64,000 nucleotides of DNA from Pseudoalteromonas piratica. Lineage in GTDB: Bacteria; Pseudomonadota; Gammaproteobacteria; Enterobacterales; Alteromonadaceae. The translations under genes were made by a program, and so were the position numbers. The notes under the pieces are model-generated. The model was not told the origin of the DNA. It was given only the letters and a program-made list of their open reading frames with translations, and made no database searches. This document shows, in pieces, positions 7,829 through 16,483 of this stretch (positions within the stretch are counted from its first letter, which is position 1; each line of letters opens with the position of its first letter). The DNA lies in the NCBI RefSeq assembly GCF_000788395.1, contig NZ_CP009888.1, forward strand, positions 806,001 through 870,000. Reading direction: 5' to 3'.

Positions 7829-8014
7829 ACATAATACGCCCACTATTATGTGCAAAGCCGCTGATCATTAGATTGGCGGCTTTTTTGTTAATCATTATCG
7901 CTATGGGCTTTACTGTAGCTGTAAGTTGTTTAAGCTCATTCCTTCAACACAATACGACCGTTATTAACTGTACCGCCGCTGATTAGTTTGAATAACAGCT
8001 TTTTTGTTAATAAT
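7829..8014 (+). repeat. pair of diverged direct repeats containing the ahpF terminator
   Basis: The 306-bp gap between ahpF and the ABC ATPase gene holds two related segments: 7829-7895 and 7947-8014, offset 118 bp with one indel. Both read ACAtAATACG(C/A)CC..., GCCGCTGAT... and CTTTTTTGTTAAT. In the first copy the hairpin is intact; in the second the 3' arm has drifted (AACAGC instead of GGCGGC), so it can no longer form the stem. It looks like a duplicated terminator with one decaying copy. Nothing else is seen in this gap. Confidence 0.6.
7854..7886 (+). terminator. intrinsic terminator of ahpCF
   Basis: AAAGCCGC / GCGGCTTT stem (7854-7861 and 7876-7883) with a 14-base loop and a T-run. 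Confidence 0.85.
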
Positions 8015-8122
8015 CCGTTAATCACCGAATTTAACCTTTAATCATTTTTACGTGGTTATATTGCGTTCACTTTACTTAGACTGGCTGATGAAATATTGGC
8101 AATTACAAAAAAGAGAACGCAA

Positions 8123-8998
8123 ATGTTATCAATAACAGGGTTATCAAAAACGTACGACAACGGTGTAAAAGCACTGAATAATGTAAATCTCGAAGTGCCA
8201 AAAGGCATGTTTGGTTTATTAGGGCCAAATGGTGCAGGTAAATCATCATTGATGCGCACTATCGCAACACTTCAAACGGCAGATGCTGGTCAAATTACCT
8301 TTGATGGTATTGATGTATTCAATGATCCGCAAAGTTTACGTAAACGCCTAGGTTATCTACCACAAGATTTTGGTGTGTATCCACGTATTAGTGCGTATGA
8401 ATTACTTGATCATATGGCGATTTTAAAAGGCTTAGAAAGTAAAGGTGAACGTAAGGAAGCTGTTGAAGGTTTATTGGCGCACACTAATTTATTCCAGCAT
8501 CGTAAAAAAGCGGTAAGCGGTTTTTCTGGTGGTATGCGTCAGCGTTTTGGTATTGCACAAGCACTGCTAGGTGATCCTGATTTAATTATTGTGGACGAGC
8601 CAACAGCGGGCCTTGACCCTGAAGAGCGAAACCGTTTTCACAACTTATTAGTAAGCCTAGGTGAAGAAAAAGCCATCATTTTATCAACGCACATCGTAGA
8701 AGATGTATCTGAACTTTGCCCAAATATGGCAGTGTTAGCATCGGGTCAAATTTTACTAGAGGGTAACCCAATAGCGCTTACCGATCAGCTAAATGGTCAG
8801 ATTTGGAAAAAATCGGTATCGCTTGATGAAGCACAGGAAATTGAATCGTCTATGCCACTTATTTCAAAGCGCTTATTTGCTGGTAAAACCATTGTGCATG
8901 TAATGGCTGAAAACCAACCTGAAGGTTTTGATGCAGCACCGGCTAACTTAGAAGATGTTTATTTCTCAACGCTACTGCAACACCGAAATGCAGCGTAA
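8123..8998 (+). CDS. ABC transporter ATP-binding protein
   Basis: The 291-aa ATPase carries Walker A GPNGAGKSS, Q-loop PQDFGVY, signature FSGGMRQR, Walker B LIIVDEPTAGLD and H-loop STH. It groups with ATPases of ABC-2 type exporters (DrrA/NatA style), with a C-terminal extension. The ATG at 8123 has a weak AGAGAA site; a TTG at 8096 would add nine residues. It is followed after 9 bp by the gene for a permease-aminopeptidase fusion, so the two form one exporter-like complex at the inner membrane. The substrate is unknown. Confidence 0.93.
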   Translation: MLSITGLSKTYDNGVKALNNVNLEVPKGMFGLLGPNGAGKSSLMRTIATLQTADAGQITFDGIDVFNDPQSLRKRLGYLPQDFGVYPRISAYELLDHMAILKGLESKGERKEAVEGLLAHTNLFQHRKKAVSGFSGGMRQRFGIAQALLGDPDLIIVDEPTAGLDPEERNRFHNLLVSLGEEKAIILSTHIVEDVSELCPNMAVLASGQILLEGNPIALTDQLNGQIWKKSVSLDEAQEIESSMPLISKRLFAGKTIVHVMAENQPEGFDAAPANLEDVYFSTLLQHRNAA

Positions 8999-9007
8999 GG
9001 AGGCGAT

Positions 9008-12000
9008 ATGTTTTTAAAAATGCTCGCCTTCGAGTGGCGCTACTTTACTCGACAACCTTCGTTTATTGTTACGAGCAGTATTTTCTTTCTACTGACGTTT
9101 TTTGCGACTGTATCTGAAAATGTGCAAATTGGCGGTGGCGGTAATGTGGTTTATAACGGCCCATTCTCTATCGCACAAACACTACTAATATTGGGCTTTT
9201 TTGCCATCTTTTTGGTGGTGAACTTTGTTGCAAGCACGGCAACCCGTAATGAAAGCTCTAAAATGGCGGAGATTTTATATTCCAAGCCAATAAACCCTGT
9301 TAGCTATCAGCTAGGGCGCTTTTTTGGCTCATTTGCCGTGGTATTAACTGTATTTGCGTTTGTGCCGCTGGGTATTTTTTTGGGTACTACACTGGGTGCA
9401 GCTGCAGGATGGGTTGATGTTGAGCGACTAGGGCCAACGGTATTTAGTCATTACTTCACTGCTTTTTTCTACTTATCGGTACCTACTTTATTAGTACTCG
9501 CCTGTATATTTTACGCGATTGCTATTCGCTTCCGCTCAATGATGGGTGTGTATTTAAGTGCTGTAGCGCTCTTTATTGGTTATAACGTGGCAGTGCAATT
9601 TGCCGGTGAGCCTGCATATCGAGAATTAGCCGCATTAATTGACCCATTTGGTTACAGTGCTTTTGCTGAAGTAACCCGTTACTGGACAATGCATGAGAAG
9701 AATAATTCTGCAATTGAGTTAAGCGGTGTACTAATGCAAAACCGCGTAATTTGGCTGGTGGCAGCGATTGCTATTTTGGCGTTGTTTGGCGGCTTTAAAC
9801 GTGGTTTAACTCTGACTAAAGTAAAAGCAAAAAAAGCTGAAAAATCAGCTGTAAATGATAGTTTCACATCAGCACTTGCAAACCGTATTAACATTAAAAA
9901 TAGCCCGCGAATCAATACCCTTGCTCATCTCAAAACACGTACGCTTTTTGAAGTGAAACAAGTGATTTTTAGCGCGCCATTTTTGATTTTAGGTCTAATT
10001 ACCTGCTTTATGTTAATGGCGCCTCTATTTGACCCACAAGGCATGTTTGGCACGCCTAATTGGCCATTAACTCAAACTATGGTGCAATTAGTGGCTGGCT
10101 CTACCGGTTTATTGATGCTGGTGATATTAGCTTACTACAGTGCAGAAGTTGTTTGGCGTGAACGCAACTCAGGTATGGGCGATATCATTGATAGTATGCC
10201 TGTAAACAACATTACCTTTTGGTTATCTAAATTCATTGCAATAGCACTTGTTTTCGTACTGCTATATAGCTTTGGTACGTTTGTTACAGTCGCTAACCAA
10301 GCACTTAAAGGCTACACCAACTTTGAATTATCACAGTATGCATTCCGTTTAGGTTATATCAACCTGGTTCCATTGATGATGACAGTGGTTATGGCATTCT
10401 TCCTTCAAGTAATTAGCCCTAACAAATATGTCGGTATGCTTTTGTTTATGGTGTACATCATTGGAACATTAGTGCTTTCTAACTTTGGCTTTAGTCATCC
10501 AATGTGGCAATTTGCCGATGCGCCAAGCGTGCCTTATTCAGACATTAACCAATATGGTCACTTCTTAACAGCGCATAATTGGTTTATGTTGTATTGGTTA
10601 GGTGCAAGTTTAGTCTTAGGTGCATTGAGCTATGCGCTTTGGCATCGCGGCCCTGAGCAACCACTTAAAGCACGTATCAAGTTAGTACCTTATTATTTAG
10701 GTGCTTATGGTAAAGCGACCGTTGCAGCTGGTTTAATTATCTTTATTGCCAGTGGTAGTTACATTTACCAAAACACTCGAGTATTACATGTTTATCAAGA
10801 GCAGGATGATTATGAACTTGAGCAAGCAGGCTATGAAAAAGCGTATGTTCAGCACAAAGAAGATAATATTCCGGTAATTACTAAGGTAAATATCAACGCG
10901 GATATTTTCCCTGAAGCACGTAAAATCGAAGCAACCGCCAATATTGAATTTACCAATGTGGGCGATACGGCGATTGAGAAGTTTATGGTGCATAAACCGC
11001 GTTATACCGAACAGTACTCAGTAGAGTTAGCTGGTGGCGCGTTAGGTGAATTAGATAAAACCTACAGCCTTGCATGGTTTACTTTTGATAAGCCTCTTCA
11101 GCCAGGTGAAACGCGCAGCGGTAAGTTAAGTGTAGTGCGTGAACATAAAGGCTTTAGAGCAGGCAATGAGGACTTTACGTTATTGAATAATGGTACCTTT
11201 ATTAACAACGGTGATTTATTACCTCACTTCGGTTACTACGAAGGCTACCAAATCGTTGACCGCCATAAACGTCGCAAACATGGTTTAGAGCCATTAGAGC
11301 GTGCCAATAAATTAGAAGACGACCGTTACTACAATGAAAGCTTCTTTGGTAAAGGTACAGGCTTTATCGACTTCGAGGCGACCATTTCAACGTCGGAAGA
11401 TCAGTTTGCAATTGCACCGGGTTATTTAACTGAAGAACGAGTAGAGAATGGCCGCCGTATTTTCCATTACCAAATGGATGCGCCTATGGTGAACTTCTAC
11501 TCAATTATGTCTGCGCGTTTAGAGGCGAAAAAGGAAAACTATAACGGGATTGATATCGAGATTTACTATCATAAAACGCATGATATGAATGTGGATCGTA
11601 TGATTGAATCAGTGAAAGACTCGATTGACTACTTCACCGAAGCGTTTGGCCCTTACCAGCATAAACAAATGCGCATTATTGAGTTTCCTGGTTACCGCTC
11701 ATTTGCACAGAGCTTTGCCAATACAGTGCCGTATTCAGAAGAAATTGGTTTTATTACTGACTTACGTGATCCTGAAAACATTGACCCTGTTTACTATGTA
11801 ACAGCACACGAAGTGGCTCACCAATGGTGGGGGCACCAAGTAGGCGCGGCAAATGTACAAGGTAGCGCAATTATCTCTGAAGCCTTATCGCAATACAGCG
11901 CGTTAATGGTAATGGAAAAGAAATATGGTCCTGAGAAAATCCGTAAGTTCTTAAAATACGAGCTAGACCGCTACTTACGTGGCCGTACTACCGAAGCACT

Positions 12001-12592
12001 GGAAGAAATGCCATTTATGCGCAGTGAAAACCAGCAGTACATTCACTATCGTAAAGGCTCTGTGGTAATGATGTCGTTAAAAGACCGTCTAGGCGAAGAG
12101 CGTTTAAACAAAGCTTTGAAAGATTTCTTAGCGGAATTTAAGTATCAGAGCACGCCTTACCCAACAACGCTTGATTTAATGGCATACATTTCACAAGATG
12201 CAAATGACAGCGAAAAGCAGTTTGTAAGTAACTTGTTTGAGCATATTAGCTTATACGATTTAAAAACAACGGAAGTTGCAGTTGCTGAACAGCAAGATGA
12301 AAATGGATTCTACACAGTAACACTCACCATTGATGCTAAGCTAAACCGCGCTGACAGCAAAGGTAAAGAAACCGAAGTACAGTTTAGCGATAAAGTCGAT
12401 ATTGGCTTATTCAGCGCTGATCCTGAAGATTTATCAGCAGATAACACCGTACTTTACTTACAAAAGCACAATATTAAATCGGGTGAAAACATTATTGAAC
12501 TGAAAGTAAAAGAGTTACCTAAGTTCGCCGGTGTTGACCCATTTGTGAAGCTAATCGACCGCGACAGCGGGGATAATATTAAGAAGCTTTAA
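9008..12592 (+). CDS. ABC-2 permease fused to M1-family aminopeptidase domain
   Basis: A perfect TAAGGAGG precedes the ATG. The 1194-aa protein has two sets of membrane helices (about residues 15-265 and 320-590), each resembling an ABC-2 permease half, then a further helix near 575-595 and a large soluble region (about 630-1194). The latter is M1-peptidase-like with HEVAH at 934-938 and SEALSQY downstream. The second zinc Glu (958) is separated from HEVAH by 19 residues rather than the usual 18, which I believe is a feature of this fusion family. The peptidase would face the periplasm. This architecture is known in Gammaproteobacteria and Bacteroidetes but its substrate is not established. 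Confidence 0.92.
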   Translation: MFLKMLAFEWRYFTRQPSFIVTSSIFFLLTFFATVSENVQIGGGGNVVYNGPFSIAQTLLILGFFAIFLVVNFVASTATRNESSKMAEILYSKPINPVSYQLGRFFGSFAVVLTVFAFVPLGIFLGTTLGAAAGWVDVERLGPTVFSHYFTAFFYLSVPTLLVLACIFYAIAIRFRSMMGVYLSAVALFIGYNVAVQFAGEPAYRELAALIDPFGYSAFAEVTRYWTMHEKNNSAIELSGVLMQNRVIWLVAAIAILALFGGFKRGLTLTKVKAKKAEKSAVNDSFTSALANRINIKNSPRINTLAHLKTRTLFEVKQVIFSAPFLILGLITCFMLMAPLFDPQGMFGTPNWPLTQTMVQLVAGSTGLLMLVILAYYSAEVVWRERNSGMGDIIDSMPVNNITFWLSKFIAIALVFVLLYSFGTFVTVANQALKGYTNFELSQYAFRLGYINLVPLMMTVVMAFFLQVISPNKYVGMLLFMVYIIGTLVLSNFGFSHPMWQFADAPSVPYSDINQYGHFLTAHNWFMLYWLGASLVLGALSYALWHRGPEQPLKARIKLVPYYLGAYGKATVAAGLIIFIASGSYIYQNTRVLHVYQEQDDYELEQAGYEKAYVQHKEDNIPVITKVNINADIFPEARKIEATANIEFTNVGDTAIEKFMVHKPRYTEQYSVELAGGALGELDKTYSLAWFTFDKPLQPGETRSGKLSVVREHKGFRAGNEDFTLLNNGTFINNGDLLPHFGYYEGYQIVDRHKRRKHGLEPLERANKLEDDRYYNESFFGKGTGFIDFEATISTSEDQFAIAPGYLTEERVENGRRIFHYQMDAPMVNFYSIMSARLEAKKENYNGIDIEIYYHKTHDMNVDRMIESVKDSIDYFTEAFGPYQHKQMRIIEFPGYRSFAQSFANTVPYSEEIGFITDLRDPENIDPVYYVTAHEVAHQWWGHQVGAANVQGSAIISEALSQYSALMVMEKKYGPEKIRKFLKYELDRYLRGRTTEALEEMPFMRSENQQYIHYRKGSVVMMSLKDRLGEERLNKALKDFLAEFKYQSTPYPTTLDLMAYISQDANDSEKQFVSNLFEHISLYDLKTTEVAVAEQQDENGFYTVTLTIDAKLNRADSKGKETEVQFSDKVDIGLFSADPEDLSADNTVLYLQKHNIKSGENIIELKVKELPKFAGVDPFVKLIDRDSGDNIKKL

Positions 12593-12618
12593 TACTTATA
12601 ATTCATATGTACTTACCA

Positions 12619-12650
12619 AGCCTTATCAGTTTTGCTGATAAGGCTTTTTA
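12619..12650 (+). terminator. intrinsic terminator of the ABC/M1 operon
   Basis: AGCCTTATCAG / CTGATAAGGCT, a perfect 11-bp stem with a TTTTG loop, followed by a T-run. Confidence 0.92.
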
Positions 12651-12714
12651 GTTTACTTGAATAACGTTATCCCGTAGTTTGGATTAACTTCTACTTTGAA
12701 CATAAAGGGAAATT

Positions 12715-13854
12715 ATGCGCTTTTTAATATGTTATCTAATGCTTGGCTTTTCATTTCTGAGTACATCTCTTAAAGCTGAACAAGTAGTACTGACAATTGC
12801 AGACCAGCGGTTTGAGCAACCATTGGAATTTAATGTGCAGTTGCCAAAAAGCTATTCGCAAAAACAAAACAAACGCTATGTGCTGATGTTTGACTTTCAC
12901 CCTAATGCCAAAAATTACTTACCGGGTATGCATGATTGGATGAGTCATAATGGTGAATGGCCTTGGTTAGAAACCATTATTGTGACGCCTGCATACGGTA
13001 ATCCGGTAGGGCGGTTATTTGATGCTACAGGCAAAACAACGCCTTTACTCGATTTTTTTGAAGCCCAATTAGTGCCAGAAATTGATAAACAATACCGTAC
13101 TAACGGCTTTCGCATTTTTAGTGGCTTTCGGGTGAATGGTTCGGTGGTGCTTTCAAGCTTAGTGAATAAACCGAACTTGTTTAATGCACATATTGTAATT
13201 AGCCCTGAGCTCACGCCTAAGCGTGTCAATATTTTAAAGGACTATGGTAAGAAATTAGCCAAGCTAAATAATAAACCGCGTTATTTACTGTTTACTCATG
13301 GCGAAACCATAAAAGAAGATCATCAACAGCATAGATATTCACAATTAAAAGAAGAAATTAGTGCAAACGCACCTGCATCATTACAATGGCAATATCAAAA
13401 TTATAAAGCGCATTATTTTATGTCGTTGCCGGTGTTATCTACTGCGTATGGCATAGAGCAGATCTTTGATGAGATTCATAACGGTTTGGCGCCTGAATCC
13501 CAAATAGCTAAGCAAGGTGTGGAAGCTATTGTTGGTCATTATAAGCGTCTATCAACTGAAAAGTTTGGTTTTGAAGTATCACCTAAATCGTCAATTAATG
13601 CACTGGGATTTCACTTGTTGGAAACGTCGCCAGAGCAAGCGATAAAGGTATTTAACCAAGCATTAGCGCTTTATCCGCAAGATGCATACGCTTATCACCA
13701 CTTAGCCAAGGCTTATGTGCAAAGTAATAAATTGGCAAAAGCCATTGAGTTGCAAGAAAAGGCGGTGAGTCTTGCCGCTAATATGCTCACTTGGCATAAA
13801 AAGCGACAAGCAAGCTATTTGGCTGAACTTAAGGCACAGGCGCAAGCACTATAA
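12715..13854 (+). CDS. exported esterase-like alpha/beta protein with TPR tail, nucleophile missing
   Basis: The 379-aa product has a signal peptide (residues 1-21, ending SLKA-E), then a region shaped like esterase D/enterochelin esterase: RYVLMFDFHPNAKN, TIIVTPAYGN, LLDFFEAQLVPEIDKQYRTNGFRIFSG, and a plausible His strand around KAHYFMSLP. The nucleophile elbow where GxSxG is expected reads GFRVN, with Arg139 in place of Ser. The last 80 residues resemble TPR repeats (EQAIKVFNQALALYPQDAYAYHHLAKAYVQSNKLAKAIELQEKAV). It is therefore probably not a serine hydrolase. It is separated by 14 bp from the FAA hydrolase gene, with which it is likely cotranscribed. Confidence 0.7.
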   Translation: MRFLICYLMLGFSFLSTSLKAEQVVLTIADQRFEQPLEFNVQLPKSYSQKQNKRYVLMFDFHPNAKNYLPGMHDWMSHNGEWPWLETIIVTPAYGNPVGRLFDATGKTTPLLDFFEAQLVPEIDKQYRTNGFRIFSGFRVNGSVVLSSLVNKPNLFNAHIVISPELTPKRVNILKDYGKKLAKLNNKPRYLLFTHGETIKEDHQQHRYSQLKEEISANAPASLQWQYQNYKAHYFMSLPVLSTAYGIEQIFDEIHNGLAPESQIAKQGVEAIVGHYKRLSTEKFGFEVSPKSSINALGFHLLETSPEQAIKVFNQALALYPQDAYAYHHLAKAYVQSNKLAKAIELQEKAVSLAANMLTWHKKRQASYLAELKAQAQAL

Positions 13855-13868
13855 AAAGGTATTTTTAA

Positions 13869-14522
13869 ATGACGTATTTATGGAATAACGGTGAGGCTAT
13901 TGAGCTTCCTATTGGCAAAGCTGTGTGTGTGGGGCGCAATTATGTTGCCCATGCAGCAGAACTCGGTAATGAAGTACCTACAGAGCCGTTACTCTTTTTA
14001 AAACCAGCGAGTAGTATTGTAAATGCAGAAGGGGAAGTGGCGTTAGACCATAGGTTAGGTGAGCACCATTATGAAGCGGAGCTAATGTTGTTAATTGGTA
14101 AACCACTCAATAAGGGCAATATTGCTGATTATAAGTCTTGTATCGCTGGTTTAGGTGTAGGGCTTGATCTTACGTTACGTGATGAGCAAGCAAAACTGAA
14201 AGCGAAAGGGCACCCGTGGGAGCGCGCAAAAGCCTACGACAAAAGCTGTTTAGTGTCGCGCTTTGTACCGCTAGCAGAGAGTGATTTAACGCACAGTGAA
14301 TTTTCACTTTCGATTAATAATGAGCTTCGCCAATCTGGTGACACCAACCTGATGATATTCAAAATAGAACAACTACTTTCTGAAATTGTCAGATATTTCT
14401 CATTACAGCCGGGCGACATTGTTTTAACGGGCACACCTGAAGGGGTAGGTAAGCTTAATATTCAGGACACCTTGAGTGTATCTCTTAATGGCGAAACGTT
14501 AGCTAATTGCACAATTGCATAG
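13869..14522 (+). CDS. fumarylacetoacetate hydrolase family protein (acylpyruvase-like)
   Basis: The 217-aa protein is FAH-fold throughout: VCVGRNYVAHAAELGNEVP, LFLKPASS, the metal-binding EAELMLLIG and GLDLTLRD motifs, and DIVLTGTPEGVG near the C-terminus. Its length and motifs match YcgM/FAHD1-type acylpyruvate hydrolases, which cleave C-C bonds in beta-diketo acids with Mg2+. AAAAGG upstream supports the ATG. The substrate cannot be told from the sequence. Confidence 0.92.
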   Translation: MTYLWNNGEAIELPIGKAVCVGRNYVAHAAELGNEVPTEPLLFLKPASSIVNAEGEVALDHRLGEHHYEAELMLLIGKPLNKGNIADYKSCIAGLGVGLDLTLRDEQAKLKAKGHPWERAKAYDKSCLVSRFVPLAESDLTHSEFSLSINNELRQSGDTNLMIFKIEQLLSEIVRYFSLQPGDIVLTGTPEGVGKLNIQDTLSVSLNGETLANCTIA

Positions 14523-14636
14523 AAAGTGGTTTTTATTTCATTCAAAAACATTATTTTTTTCTGAAAACGTATGCGAAGCAATGCGCTGAGTTTGGCCACA
14601 CTTTACAATAAGCGTATCTAAACTCAGGAGAATCAT

Positions 14637-15515
14637 ATGCAAGAATTTAATTTATCGTCGTTTGTGGCTGGCTTTTGGCGTTTAGATGAGTGGCAGCAAC
14701 GCGGGTCTTCTCTAACACAATTCATTGAGCAACTGCTAGCGCTTGGCATAGATACAGTTGACCATGCTGATATCTATGGTCAATACCAGTGTGAGAAACT
14801 CTTTGGTGAGGCATTAACGCCTCATTTAAGAGATCAACTTAAGATCATTACTAAGTGTGGTATTAAACCGGCCTGGCCTGAAAATGGCTTTGCAGGTAAA
14901 ACTGCACATTATGACTCAAGTAAAGCTAACATCATTGCTTCAGCAGAACAATCATTGCGTAATTTCAAAACTGATCGCCTTGATGTGTTATTGATCCACC
15001 GTCCTGATTATTTAATGCATGCGGATGAAGTTGCAGACGCCTTTTGTGAGCTAAAAGCGCAAGGTAAAGTGCTTAACTTTGGTGTATCTAATTTTACGAT
15101 TTCACAGTTTGAGTTATTGCAGTCGCGTTTAGACTTTAAGTTAGTAACCAATCAAATTGAAATGTCGCCGTTACATATGGGGGCACTCGATGATGGTACG
15201 CTTAACTTATGCCAACAGCATCAAATATCACCTATGCTCTGGTCGCCTCTTGCTGGTGGCGGATTATTCGCTGAGACAGAGCAAGCACAACGAGTGAGAA
15301 CTGCATTACACAGTGTTGCCGAAGAAACCGGGTTAGACAGTGTCGATCAAGCTGCTTATGCGTGGTTGTTAACGTTACCATGTCAACCGAGCGTAATCTT
15401 AGGTACCGGAAAGTTAGCGCGTATTCAATCAGCAGTTGCGGCAAGTAAAGTGCGTTTGAGTCGTGAGCAATGGTATAGCGTTTGGCAAGCATCAACAGGT
15501 CACAGTGTGCCATAA
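14637..15515 (+). CDS. aldo/keto reductase family oxidoreductase (YdhF-like)
   Basis: The 292-aa TIM-barrel protein shows the AKR tetrad context: DTVDHADIYGQYQCE (Asp and Tyr), TKCGI (Lys) and LLIHRPD (His). NFGVSNF and SPLAGGGLF match the NADPH-binding side, and AASKVRLSREQWYSVWQAS ends as in E. coli YdhF. A good AGGAG lies seven bases before the ATG. NADPH-dependent reduction of an unknown aldehyde or ketone is expected. It stands alone, ending in a small bidirectional hairpin. Confidence 0.9.
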   Translation: MQEFNLSSFVAGFWRLDEWQQRGSSLTQFIEQLLALGIDTVDHADIYGQYQCEKLFGEALTPHLRDQLKIITKCGIKPAWPENGFAGKTAHYDSSKANIIASAEQSLRNFKTDRLDVLLIHRPDYLMHADEVADAFCELKAQGKVLNFGVSNFTISQFELLQSRLDFKLVTNQIEMSPLHMGALDDGTLNLCQQHQISPMLWSPLAGGGLFAETEQAQRVRTALHSVAEETGLDSVDQAAYAWLLTLPCQPSVILGTGKLARIQSAVAASKVRLSREQWYSVWQASTGHSVP

Positions 15516-15549
15516 CAATTAGCCTTGGATATTTACTAAACGAAATAAA

Positions 15550-15570
15550 GGTGCCGAAAGGCACCCTTAG
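15550..15570. terminator. bidirectional hairpin between convergent genes
   Basis: GGTGCC-GAAA-GGCACC, flanked by AAA and CTTAG. A short stem with a stable tetraloop between the aldo/keto reductase (+) and porin-like (-) genes. The T-run is poor on both sides. Confidence 0.55.
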
Positions 15571-15617
15571 TTGTAGCAAGTTGGAGTAATTTTAGTTTAA
15601 AGCATTAATACTGATTG

Positions 15618-16292
15618 CTAGAGTTCAAAGTCCATGGCAAAGCCCACATAAACTTTTAAGTCGTCATCTGCATCTAAATCTGTTTGCGCAACACCGAAAG
15701 TGAAGCCGCCTTTTGCAATGCTCACACCGTAGTCAATATAGCTGTCGTCTTCGCCATACCACTCTGCAACGGTATCACCCATCGAATTACCAATGTGGAA
15801 TGTAAGCTCGGTTTCATTTAATACTTCAAAAGTTGCGTTTAGCTCTAGGTAAATCATATCTTCTTCTGAAGTTGCACCTGACTGCGCATTGCTAAGATAA
15901 CTTACTTTACCTTCGAGCCAGTTCCAGCTTAACGCACCATAAAGTTCACCAAAGTCAATTGAGTCAACCGCATCAGGGTATGCGTAATACACATAACCCA
16001 CGTCGTAACCAAACTCACCCATTTCACCAGCAAAGCCTGCGTATAAATCAAGTTCATAACCTGGCTTATCACCACCAAAGTCCACATTTGATGCCCATGT
16101 GCCCGCATAAAACCCTGATTCATGGCTGTAATCTATACCACCAGACACTTGAGCGTTGTCGCTAGTTTGCGTTACACCACGCCATAAGTAGTTTGATGAA
16201 GCTGCAGCATTAGCGGTTACTTCTGCATAACTTGCTGCTGAGAAAAAGGCGATACTCGTAGCAGTGAGAGTTGTGAGTAATTGTTTTTTCAT
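15618..16292 (-). CDS. TorF-family putative porin (outer membrane beta-barrel)
   Basis: The 224-aa protein has a clear signal peptide (MKKQLLTTLTATSIAFFSAASYA-E) and ends in a strand with terminal hydrophobic residues (VYVGFAMDFEL). AASSNYLWRGVTQTSDNAQVSGGIDYSHESGFYAGTWASNVDFG is the hallmark N-terminal block of the TIGR02001/TorF family. The remainder alternates as amphipathic strands rich in Tyr, Trp, Gly and acidic residues. The role is inferred as outer-membrane channel or structural protein; the solute is unknown. Confidence 0.87.
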   Translation of the reverse strand: MKKQLLTTLTATSIAFFSAASYAEVTANAAASSNYLWRGVTQTSDNAQVSGGIDYSHESGFYAGTWASNVDFGGDKPGYELDLYAGFAGEMGEFGYDVGYVYYAYPDAVDSIDFGELYGALSWNWLEGKVSYLSNAQSGATSEEDMIYLELNATFEVLNETELTFHIGNSMGDTVAEWYGEDDSYIDYGVSIAKGGFTFGVAQTDLDADDDLKVYVGFAMDFEL

Positions 16293-16448
16293 AATAATTC
16301 CTAAAATTGTAGCGCTGAGTTAACTATCCATTAACAAAGTTTATGCCTAAACTGAAAAGTTCAAGAATATCAAAGTACTAGTAGGGAATTATGAATTTGG
16401 CAAGATGAGTATTTGAAAATAATGCACTAACTCGGTGCGTGAAAATTA

Positions 16449-16475
16449 CAAGGTGCACAAAAACTGCGCACCTTG
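16449..16475 (-). terminator. terminator of the unknown 388-aa gene
   Basis: CAAGGTGC (16449-16456) and GCACCTTG (16468-16475) pair perfectly, flanked by outer AATTAC/GTAATT complementarity. It lies 9 bases beyond the stop codon of the minus-strand gene. Confidence 0.65.
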
Positions 16476-16483
16476 TTTTGTAA

